From: CAIKZJ01 sp041675325
GTDB taxonomy: Bacteria; Bacteroidota; Ignavibacteria; Tepidaquicellales; Tepidaquicellaceae
Direction of reading: 5' to 3'
Assembly (NCBI GenBank): GCA_041675325.1
Contig: JBAYUG010000066.1
Location: 1 to 19,810 of the forward strand
DNA: 19,810 nucleotides
Of this stretch, positions 13,316 to 19,143 are shown one piece after another. The notes under the pieces are model-generated. The model was given only the letters and a program-made list of their open reading frames with translations, did not search any database and was not told the DNA's origin. Each line of letters starts with the position of its first letter. Position 1 is the stretch's first letter. The position numbers and the translations under genes are program-made.

Positions 13316-16261
13316 ATGAAGAAAATTTTTCTACTTTTATTACTGGTTTTCGCTGTGAGTTTTAGTTCATACGGACAGAGCTATAAGCTTTCAGGAACAG
13401 TAACAGACGCTGAATCAATGATAGGCATAAAGAATGCCACTGTTGAGCTTGTACCCGGTCAGTACAGGACGACTACAGACAATTTCGGTGTCTATGAATT
13501 TAAGGGACTAAGCGCCCAGAACTACACAATTATTGTCAAATATACCGGCTATGAGCAGTTCACTGCGATATTTGACTTAAAGAATGACATGAATTATAAC
13601 GTGACTCTGACACCCGGCGGATTCACGACAGAGGTAATCGAAATAAACCGTGCAGTTGAACGCGAAACACCGGTTGCGTTCACTGACATAGATTCCAAAA
13701 CGCTAGAGAAGCGGATGCAGGGTCAGGATGCTCCACTGCTGCTCAGAAACGTACCGGGTTTCTATTCATTTTCCACGGACGGTGTTGGAAACGGAGAGGG
13801 TAAATTACTTATCAGGGGTTTTAGCCAGAACTATGTTCAGGTTTTGATAAACGGTATTCCAACAAATGATCCTGAATCAAACTCGGTTTACTGGTCAAAC
13901 TGGGGCTCAGTATCATCAAACGCAAGTTCGATACAGATACAAAGGGGAGCAGGTTCCTCTCTCTACGGTTCAGGTTCTTTTGGAGGTTCATTCAATATAC
14001 TAACAGAAAATCCTGCTCTGAACAGATACTTAGGACTTAAAGGAAATGTTGGTTCACCAACAAACACTATGTACGGACTTAATTATTCAAGCGGTCTCAT
14101 AGGAGGAAAGTTTGCAGGAGCGTTAAACTTTGAAAGAAAGATTGGTGAGGGTTCAAGAACAAGCGGGAGATACGAAGGATTGAACTACTATCTTTCAGCA
14201 GCGTTCCTTCCCGCGGCAAACCAGACATTTAAGTTAGTTTTACACGGTGCGCCACAGTCTCACGGATATTCATTCAGCAATGATATAGCGTACTTTAAGA
14301 AATTCGGATATACGGTAAACTCGGCTCCATTCGTATCAAGAGACGTTGCAAATCAATGGGATGCAAAATACAATGCACAGCCTGATGCAACATCGAGATA
14401 CAGAAGCATAACTGATAACTGGAGAGAGCTTGTGGACGATAATTTTGTTAACCTTTCACACAATATGTTCCACAAACCGCAGGTTGAACTTCACTGGAAT
14501 TACAATTTTGCGGATAACTCTGTACTTCGTGCAACCGGTTTCTGGTCAGCAGGACGTGGCGGCGGGTCGAGCATTAATTCAGCAGGAACAGTCTGGGCAT
14601 GGAGAAATGGTCTTGGTGTTAACGGACAGAGAGTGGACACTCTACAGACTAATCTTTACAACACACAAGGATACATAAACAATTTTGGTATATTTGATAC
14701 AGTATATTCAAAGAATGCTTTCCAGAGGAACAGTTATTCGATTCATAACCAGACCGGAATTTTAGCTTCATACGAGAAAGAATTCAGTAAGAAATTCAAG
14801 ATGACGGGCGGCGCAGAATTCAGATATTGGAAGGCTGACCACCCAGGTTACTTCACTAATCTGTTTGGCAAAACAAGCACAACACAAAGATACGCTTTCA
14901 GGGATACCACGGGAAAAGTAACGGGTGCACAATTTTCACGTGTTGTAAGGCAAGGAGATATTGACGGACCTCAATATGACTGGGGAGTAAACGTATTCGG
15001 CTGGAATTCAGACGGAGATCCGACATACGGTTCACAGTACAGAAACTATCTTGGCGAAACACCGCAAATGACTTTATTTGCGCAAGGAAACTATGTAGTT
15101 GATAAGTTTAACTTCATGGGTTCGCTTCAGTACGTATGGTACAATTACAAGATTAAAGAAAACATGCCAAGTGAAAATGCGATTGGAAAGAAATTAACGA
15201 TTGCAGAAGCATCTCAACTTGGGTTAACGCAGGAAGGTGCAATCGGTAATAAATTCTACATGAAAGATAACAGTTCGACCACACGCTGGTATGAATTCGA
15301 CCTTGTTAATGAAAACCGTTCAAGAGGATTCTTCCAGCCAAAAGTCGGTGTAAACTTCAATGCAACAAAGAACATCAATGTATTTGCAAACTTTGCACAT
15401 GTTGAAAGATTCGTTGACCTTGGTATTTATTACAATCAGGGAAGAATTAACACATCGGCAGAAGATGAAAAATCAAATCAGTTTGAACTTGGTTTTGGCT
15501 ACAGCACAGACGACTTCTACGCAAAGATAAACGGATATTACATGTTATGGGACAATAAAGCGGCAAGTATTCAGGACCAATCACAGGCAGGTCAGCCCGG
15601 TTATGACAGAAACGGATTCAGAACTGAGCTTATAGGTACCTCACGTCACATGGGTGCTGAATTGGAGTTAGGAGCAAGCTTAAACAAAGTCCTTCCGATA
15701 AAAGGATTAGGTTTACGCGGTTCATTTACATTTATGGATAACAAATGGCAGACTGTTCTTGACGCGGTTAAAACAGACCCAATAACAGGAGTCAGAAGAA
15801 TATTTAATACATCATCGCTTGATGAAAACGGTAACATAAAACCACTTTATTTTGATGAACTTGAAGGATCACAGGTTGCATCCGGACCGCAGCTTATGGC
15901 ATCATTAAGCTTGACATACGATTACAACAATTTCTTCGGGTCAATTGACGGAAGTTTCTTTGCGAAGGATTATCTGCTTGACGGAGGGTCATACATGGCG
16001 ACAAGCGGTGATTTTATCGGAACAACAGCTTCGGGAAAAGAACTTTTCAGAAGTTCATTTGACAATCAGCTTCCAACAAGATTTCTTCTTGACGGGAACT
16101 TAGGATTCAATTTCACAACAAGCAATTCACCGATTAAAGGAACAATAGTTTTACAAGTACTAAACATATTCGATACAGACTATCTATCTTCGGCAGACAG
16201 ATTCGGTGTAATTCCGGGAATGAAAAGGACTTACAGAGCGAATTTGTCAATAGGTTTCTAA
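13316..16261 (+). CDS. TonB-dependent outer membrane receptor with CarboxypepD-regulatory-like domain
   Basis: This 981-residue outer-membrane transporter imports a ligand using TonB energy. In order it has a signal peptide (1-20, ending SYGQ); a carboxypeptidase-regulatory-like Ig domain (about 23-98, with SGTVTDAESMIGIKNATVEL and TDNFGVYEFKGL); a likely TonB box near EVIEI (106-110); a plug domain (about 117-235) with APLLLRNVPGFY (139-150), LIRGFSQNYVQVLINGIPTN (165-184) and the IQRGAGSSLYGSGSFGGSFN segment (208-227); and a long beta-barrel ending in the outer-membrane C-terminal Phe (LSIGF). An AGGACGA motif precedes the ATG. No SusD-like lipoprotein gene follows, so it is a stand-alone receptor rather than a SusCD pair. 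Ligand (siderophore, cobalamin, glycan or peptide) cannot be told from sequence. It has its own upstream region and terminator. Confidence 0.95.
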   Translation: MKKIFLLLLLVFAVSFSSYGQSYKLSGTVTDAESMIGIKNATVELVPGQYRTTTDNFGVYEFKGLSAQNYTIIVKYTGYEQFTAIFDLKNDMNYNVTLTPGGFTTEVIEINRAVERETPVAFTDIDSKTLEKRMQGQDAPLLLRNVPGFYSFSTDGVGNGEGKLLIRGFSQNYVQVLINGIPTNDPESNSVYWSNWGSVSSNASSIQIQRGAGSSLYGSGSFGGSFNILTENPALNRYLGLKGNVGSPTNTMYGLNYSSGLIGGKFAGALNFERKIGEGSRTSGRYEGLNYYLSAAFLPAANQTFKLVLHGAPQSHGYSFSNDIAYFKKFGYTVNSAPFVSRDVANQWDAKYNAQPDATSRYRSITDNWRELVDDNFVNLSHNMFHKPQVELHWNYNFADNSVLRATGFWSAGRGGGSSINSAGTVWAWRNGLGVNGQRVDTLQTNLYNTQGYINNFGIFDTVYSKNAFQRNSYSIHNQTGILASYEKEFSKKFKMTGGAEFRYWKADHPGYFTNLFGKTSTTQRYAFRDTTGKVTGAQFSRVVRQGDIDGPQYDWGVNVFGWNSDGDPTYGSQYRNYLGETPQMTLFAQGNYVVDKFNFMGSLQYVWYNYKIKENMPSENAIGKKLTIAEASQLGLTQEGAIGNKFYMKDNSSTTRWYEFDLVNENRSRGFFQPKVGVNFNATKNINVFANFAHVERFVDLGIYYNQGRINTSAEDEKSNQFELGFGYSTDDFYAKINGYYMLWDNKAASIQDQSQAGQPGYDRNGFRTELIGTSRHMGAELELGASLNKVLPIKGLGLRGSFTFMDNKWQTVLDAVKTDPITGVRRIFNTSSLDENGNIKPLYFDELEGSQVASGPQLMASLSLTYDYNNFFGSIDGSFFAKDYLLDGGSYMATSGDFIGTTASGKELFRSSFDNQLPTRFLLDGNLGFNFTTSNSPIKGTIVLQVLNIFDTDYLSSADRFGVIPGMKRTYRANLSIGF

Positions 16262-16284
16262 TTTGTTTTAATAAGTAATTCTAT

Positions 16285-16317
16285 AAAAGGTGTCCTGTGA
16301 AAACAGGGCACCTTTTT
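16285..16317 (+). terminator. Rho-independent terminator of the TonB receptor gene
   Basis: AAAAGGTGTCCTGT (16285-16298) pairs with ACAGGGCACCTTTT (16303-16316) with one U-G wobble, closed by a GAAA tetraloop and ended by a T-run. It lies 23 bp after the stop. Confidence 0.93.
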
Positions 16318-16368
16318 ATTTGAGTAAACTGTTATATATTTAAGTGAAGCAAACAGAAAGGATAATGA

Positions 16369-17337
16369 ATGAAAATAACAGTAGTTGGAGCAGGAAACGT
16401 AGGAGCAACTTGTGCAAACGAAATAGCTGTGAAAGAGATTGCAGAAGAACTGGTAATAATCGATTTAAACAAAGATGTAACAAAGGGGAAAGCGCTTGAC
16501 CTCTGGCAGACTTCGCCGATTCTTAGTTTTGACACAAGAATAAATGCAGCCGGAGAGGAATATGAAAATACAAAAGATTCACAGGTGGTTGTAATAACGG
16601 CCGGGCTTCCTCGGAAACCGGGAATGAGCAGGGATGACCTTATTAAAACGAACGCATTAATAGTGAAAGATGTAACGGAGAAGATTGTGAAATATTCGCC
16701 CGAAGCAATACTGATAATAGTATCGAATCCTCTTGACGTGATGACATACGCGGCATTTCTTGCAGCAGACGGAATACCATCTAATAGAATATTCGGAATG
16801 GCGGGCATCTTAGATACTGCGAGATATAAATCATTTATTGCTAACACATTAAACATTTCACCTAAAAGCATACATGCGATACTTATGGGCGGGCATGGAG
16901 ATTCTATGGTTCCCCTTCCGAGATATACAACAGTATCGGGCATCCCGATAAGCGAAATGATTGACAAGGAAACACTGGACGGCATAATTGACAGGACAAA
17001 GAAAGGCGGAGGCGAATTGGTTAATTTAATGGGAACATCCGCATGGTATGCGCCGGGAGCTGCTGCTGCACAGATGACGGAAGCCGTTGTAAAAAATCAG
17101 AGGAGAATTTTTCCTGTATGTGCTGCATTGAATGGAGAATACGGATTGAAGGATTTGCATCTTGGAGTTCCAGTGGTATTAGGCAAGAACGGGATTGAGA
17201 AAGTAATTGAGTTAAAACTTAATGAGGAAGAAATGCAAATGGTGAAGAAATCAGCGAGGGATGTTGTTGATTTAATGAGAGTACTTGATGACCTGGATTT
17301 ATTTAAGAAGAAATATTCATATCAGTCGATTATATAA
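16369..17337 (+). CDS. mdh: Malate dehydrogenase (LDH-like, NAD-dependent)
   Basis: This enzyme interconverts malate and oxaloacetate with NAD in the cytoplasm (TCA cycle, or reductive branch to succinate and propionate). The 322 residues match the LDH-like MDH class (about 310-320). The Rossmann motif GAGNVG is at 7-12 and the Asp that binds NAD ribose at 32. Substrate arginines lie in the mobile loop LPRKPGMSRDDL (82 and 88) and at 152; an Arg at 82 favours malate over lactate. Asn 120 is in VSNPLDV, the catalytic Asp at 149 in GILDTAR, and the proton-relay His at 176 in GGHGDSMVP. Of two close ATGs (16365 and 16369) only the second is in frame, preceded by AAAGGA. It lies after the receptor terminator and is a single-gene unit. 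Its product links to the oxaloacetate-using 5S-like enzyme at the left end. Confidence 0.97.
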   Translation: MKITVVGAGNVGATCANEIAVKEIAEELVIIDLNKDVTKGKALDLWQTSPILSFDTRINAAGEEYENTKDSQVVVITAGLPRKPGMSRDDLIKTNALIVKDVTEKIVKYSPEAILIIVSNPLDVMTYAAFLAADGIPSNRIFGMAGILDTARYKSFIANTLNISPKSIHAILMGGHGDSMVPLPRYTTVSGIPISEMIDKETLDGIIDRTKKGGGELVNLMGTSAWYAPGAAAAQMTEAVVKNQRRIFPVCAALNGEYGLKDLHLGVPVVLGKNGIEKVIELKLNEEEMQMVKKSARDVVDLMRVLDDLDLFKKKYSYQSII

Positions 17338-17362
17338 TAATAGCTTTGTAAGTTTTTTGGGG

Positions 17363-17488
17363 ATGAGACGCGAAGGAGAGAAATACGACACTATTTCGAG
17401 ATTAATAGGACAATACTACGAAGATGTACCGTACTTTAACCGTACAATTATCGCACTATTACCGTACTTTTATTGGATTATTGTATAA
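17363..17488 (+). CDS. Doubtful small ORF (41 codons) downstream of mdh
   Basis: An ATG at 17363, preceded by TTTTTTGGGG, opens 41 codons with a charged start (MRREGEKYDTISRLIGQYYE) and a hydrophobic, aromatic end (TIIALLPYFYWIIV), like a tiny single-span membrane peptide. About a third of it is an 11-bp DNA repeat that is out of frame with codons, which argues that the DNA repeat, not a protein, is the conserved object. Low confidence. Confidence 0.2.
   Translation: MRREGEKYDTISRLIGQYYEDVPYFNRTIIALLPYFYWIIV
17428..17471. repeat. Four-copy 11-bp direct repeat, consensus ACCGTACTWTT
   Basis: Units start at 17428, 17439, 17450 and 17461: ACCGTACTTTA, ACCGTACAATT, ATCGCACTATT, ACCGTACTTTT. The period is exactly 11 bp, close to one helical turn. 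A weaker continuation to the left may exist (ACGACACTATT at 17385). It lies between convergent mdh and lpxA-like genes. Confidence 0.8.
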
Positions 17489-17506
17489 GAATTGTATTTT
17501 CAGGAT

Positions 17507-17537
17507 TTTAGTCATTTGTGAATGAAAAATGACTAAA
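17507..17537. terminator. AT-rich hairpin between convergent mdh and lpxA-like genes
   Basis: TTTAGTCATTT (17507-17517) and AAATGACTAAA (17527-17537) form a perfect 11-bp stem with a 9-nt loop. On the plus strand TATTTCTTATAT follows. It could be a weak shared terminator for mdh and for the minus-strand gene ending at 17586. Confidence 0.4.
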
Positions 17538-17585
17538 TATTTCTTATATATAATTAAACATCAAATTATGGGAAAAAGTTCCCGA

Positions 17586-18347
17586 TTATATTCTTGGAAT
17601 AATACCTCGAGTTGAATTTATGATGAAATTGTGGATTAGCTTTATTTCATCTTTGATTTCCATTTCGTCGATGAGCTTTTTCAACGAGTCATTGAAGTTC
17701 AGTTTTGGGTCATAAATAATACTGTAAGCGTTTCTGATTTGAGATATTGCCTCAGGTGAGAAGCCGCTTCGTTTTAGTCCGATATAATTCAAGCCAATAA
17801 ATCTTTGGGGCGCTCTGCCGACCAAAGAAAACGGCGGGATATCTTTAGTAACTTTTGTATTGGATTCAATCATGCAATATTCACCTATTTTACAGAATTG
17901 ATGGACACCGACAATGCCACCAATGGTGGTGTGAGAGCCGATAGTAACATGGCCTCCGAGTCCGACTCCGTTTGTAAGGACAACGTTGTCGCCGATAATA
18001 TTATCGTGTGCAACATGGACATAATTCATTATGTAACAGTTCTTTCCGACTATTGTCCTGTGACTGTATTTGGTAGCTCTGCTGATTGTAGAGAATTCTT
18101 TTATTAGTGTACCTTCACCAATTTCGACTGTGGATATTTCGTCAGTGAAGCTAGTAGAATGAGGGTGGGAGGCAATGCTTCCTCCGTGAAAGATTTTTAC
18201 GTTGTCGGAAATTCTGGAGCCGTTACCGACATAAACACAGGGACCTAAATATACGTTGTTTCCGATTTCAACGTCGTCATCAATAGTCACGAAACCTTTT
18301 ATATCGACATTATTTCCAATCTTTGCTTTACTGCTTATATTATTCAT
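17586..18347 (-). CDS. lpxA: LpxA-like acyl-[ACP]-UDP-N-acetylglucosamine O-acyltransferase (divergent)
   Basis: LpxA performs the first acylation step of lipid A synthesis in the cytoplasm. I chose the ATG at 18347 (253 residues; E. coli LpxA has 262), since the frame's earlier Met would add 28 residues encoded by repeat DNA. The left-handed beta-helix of hexapeptide repeats covers about 5-180 (for example ISSKAKIGNNVDIKGFVTI). The catalytic His is at 114 in HVAHDNIIGD (111-120); GGHVTIG and VGVHQFCKIG match the acyl-chain and nucleotide region; GLKRSGFSPEAISQIRNAY and a closing NSTRGI match the C-terminal helices. Unlike E. coli LpxA it lacks the NQDLK motif (ASHPHSTSFTD instead) and has GLNYIGLKRSGF for GVNIEGLKRRGF, so UDP-sugar contacts differ. 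It stands apart from other lpx genes. It is either a divergent LpxA or a relative with another nucleotide-sugar substrate. Confidence 0.85.
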   Translation of the reverse strand: MNNISSKAKIGNNVDIKGFVTIDDDVEIGNNVYLGPCVYVGNGSRISDNVKIFHGGSIASHPHSTSFTDEISTVEIGEGTLIKEFSTISRATKYSHRTIVGKNCYIMNYVHVAHDNIIGDNVVLTNGVGLGGHVTIGSHTTIGGIVGVHQFCKIGEYCMIESNTKVTKDIPPFSLVGRAPQRFIGLNYIGLKRSGFSPEAISQIRNAYSIIYDPKLNFNDSLKKLIDEMEIKDEIKLIHNFIINSTRGIIPRI

Positions 18348-18390
18348 ATACAAAGTTAATAGCTTCGCGGAAAAGAAAAAAGCCAAAGAC

Positions 18391-18453
18391 TTAGTTGTTA
18401 GTTGATCCGCCCAACAAGACAGCGGACGCAAAGAGCGCGTAGTTGATAGTTGA
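18391..18453. repeat. TTAGTTG/TAGTTGA heptamer array interrupted by a GC-rich segment
   Basis: TTAGTTGTTAGTTGA (18391-18405) and TAGTTGATAGTTGA (18440-18453) flank about 34 bp of GC-rich DNA that contains an inverted repeat TCCGC (18406-18410) / GCGGA (18422-18426). The whole block is upstream of the lpxA-like start and downstream of the tRNA terminator. It contains no gene I can support. Confidence 0.6.
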
Positions 18454-18523
18454 TAATAAAAAAACCGAATAATTGCTTATTCGGTTTTCTTGTGAGGATG
18501 GAGGGAATCGAACCTTCGACCCA
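18440..18523. repeat. 84-bp perfect direct repeat, copy 1
   Basis: Identical base for base to 18586-18669 (offset 146 bp). It contains two TAGTTGA units, the terminator hairpin and the 3' half of the degenerate tRNA-Lys. Confidence 0.93.
18458..18488 (-). terminator. Terminator after the degenerate tRNA (copy 1)
   Basis: Read on the minus strand, AAAACCGAATAA pairs perfectly with TTATTCGGTTTT around GCAA and runs into seven T. It follows the tRNA-like 3' end by 4 nt and is identical to copy 2. Confidence 0.9.
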
Positions 18524-18561
18524 ACCTTAAAAGGGTAGTTGCTCGCCTGAACTACATCCCC
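18493..18561 (-). pseudogene. Degenerate tRNA-Lys copy (tRNA pseudogene)
   Basis: The minus strand reads as a 69-nt relative of the intact tRNA-Lys 78 bp upstream. The acceptor stem (GGGGATG with CATCCTC), the T-arm and the CTTTTAA loop with a TTT anticodon are kept. The D-loop is cut to AGGC (4 nt instead of AGGGGTA), and the anticodon stem fits only as CTACC/GGTTG with a T-T mismatch and shifted by one base. The 3' half is identical to the good copy. A D-loop this short lacks room for the G18-G19 contacts with the T-loop, so I judge it non-functional. Confidence 0.72.
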
Positions 18562-18564
18562 TAT

Positions 18565-18599
18565 TAGTTGATAGATTTTAGTTGATAGTTGATAGTTGA
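18565..18599. repeat. TAGTTGA heptamer tandem array
   Basis: Five phased 7-bp units: TAGTTGA, TAGATTT, then TAGTTGA three times (18579, 18586, 18593). It sits between the intact tRNA terminator and the degenerate tRNA. Confidence 0.85.
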
Positions 18600-18669
18600 T
18601 AATAAAAAAACCGAATAATTGCTTATTCGGTTTTCTTGTGAGGATGGAGGGAATCGAACCTTCGACCCA
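18586..18669. repeat. 84-bp perfect direct repeat, copy 2
   Basis: Partner of 18440-18523. It contains two TAGTTGA units, the terminator and the 3' half of the intact tRNA-Lys; identity stops at the anticodon stem. Confidence 0.93.
18604..18634 (-). terminator. Terminator of tRNA-Lys and probably of the atp transcript (copy 2)
   Basis: A perfect 12-bp stem (AAAACCGAATAA / TTATTCGGTTTT on the minus strand) with loop GCAA and a 7-T tail, 4 nt after the tRNA 3' end. As no other terminator lies between atpC and the tRNA, it probably ends the atp operon as well. Confidence 0.92.
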
Positions 18670-18710
18670 CTGCTTAAAAGGCAGTTGCTCTACCCCTGAG
18701 CTACATCCCC
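18639..18710 (-). tRNA. tRNA-Lys (anticodon TTT)
   Basis: On the minus strand the 72 nt fold as acceptor GGGGATG/CATCCTC (one G-U), D-arm GCTC-AGGGGTA-GAGC, anticodon arm ACTGC-CTTTTAA-GCAGT with TTT at 34-36, variable GGGTC, T-arm GAAGG-TTCGATT-CCCTC and discriminator A. CCA is not encoded. The T-stem has one A-C mismatch (51-63) that the degenerate copy shares. The 5' end is 4 bp after the atpC stop, so the tRNA is probably processed from the atp transcript. Confidence 0.95.
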
Positions 18711-18714
18711 TGTT

Positions 18715-19125
18715 TTATTTTAGAACTCCGGCGACTTTTAATCTAATCTGGGCTCTTTGCAGAGAGTATTTTGCTCGTTCCCTGTCAATATCTTTGCCGC
18801 CTTCTTTAAGTCTTTCGTTTGCCCTGTCCATTGCTTTTCGGGCTCTTTCTATATCAATATCATCTTTTGCTTCTGCTGCATCCGCGAGTACAACAACCTT
18901 GTTCTTCTTTACTTCTGCAACACCGCCGCGGGTAGAAAAGTTTATCTTTTCACCCTTTTCATCTTCTACTGTTATTACACCTGCTTCAAACATGGCAATC
19001 ATTGCAGCATGCATATTCAAAACTTGAAATCTTCCGTCAACACCAGGAACTGTAAGAACCTTTCCTGTTCCTTTAAACACCAGCTTCTCCGGGCTTACAA
19101 TTTCAATATCAAGAAGTTTGTCCAA
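18715..19125 (-). CDS. atpC: F1Fo ATP synthase epsilon subunit
   Basis: The epsilon subunit couples the central stalk to the c-ring and can inhibit ATP hydrolysis. The 136 residues match the family (about 130-140). The N-terminal beta-sandwich (1-84) shows LDIEIVSPEKLVFKGTGKVL, the conserved VPGVDGRFQVLNMHAAMIA (27-45) and FSTRGGVAEVKKNKVVVLAD (63-82). The C-terminal helical hairpin (about 90-133) is fully present, with AKDDIDIERARKAMDRANERL and a second basic helix. It follows atpD with an 18-bp gap, the usual atpD-atpC order at the end of an F1 operon, and is followed after 4 bp by tRNA-Lys. The gene and start are well supported. Confidence 0.95.
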   Translation of the reverse strand: MDKLLDIEIVSPEKLVFKGTGKVLTVPGVDGRFQVLNMHAAMIAMFEAGVITVEDEKGEKINFSTRGGVAEVKKNKVVVLADAAEAKDDIDIERARKAMDRANERLKEGGKDIDRERAKYSLQRAQIRLKVAGVLK

Positions 19126-19143
19126 ATTCTATTTTAATTAGAA

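Noticed and set aside
16332..16985. 217-codon minus-strand open frame opposite mdh
   Set aside because: It lies almost wholly over the malate dehydrogenase gene, whose family motifs are unmistakable, and its translation is a Ser/Ile-rich product typical of an antisense shadow.
18351..18358. TAACTTTG -7-like box on the minus strand right before the lpxA-like ATG
   Set aside because: It lies 3 nt from the ATG, which would give a leaderless mRNA, and no TTTG box is found at the right distance (nearest about 25 bp).
18348..18431. 28-residue N-terminal extension of the LpxA-like protein from an upstream ATG
   Set aside because: The added residues are encoded by the heptamer/GC-rich repeat block and do not resemble the hexapeptide start; the ATG at 18347 gives the normal family length.
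18391..18669. CRISPR-like repeat array
   Set aside because: The repeats are either 7-bp tandem units without spacers or a two-copy 84-bp block that includes tRNA sequence; there are no cas genes.
18596..19027. 143-codon plus-strand frame spanning tRNA-Lys and atpC
   Set aside because: It translates the reverse complement of a tRNA and of atpC; the RMEGIEPSTHCLKG-like stretch is the known artefact of reading a tRNA backwards.
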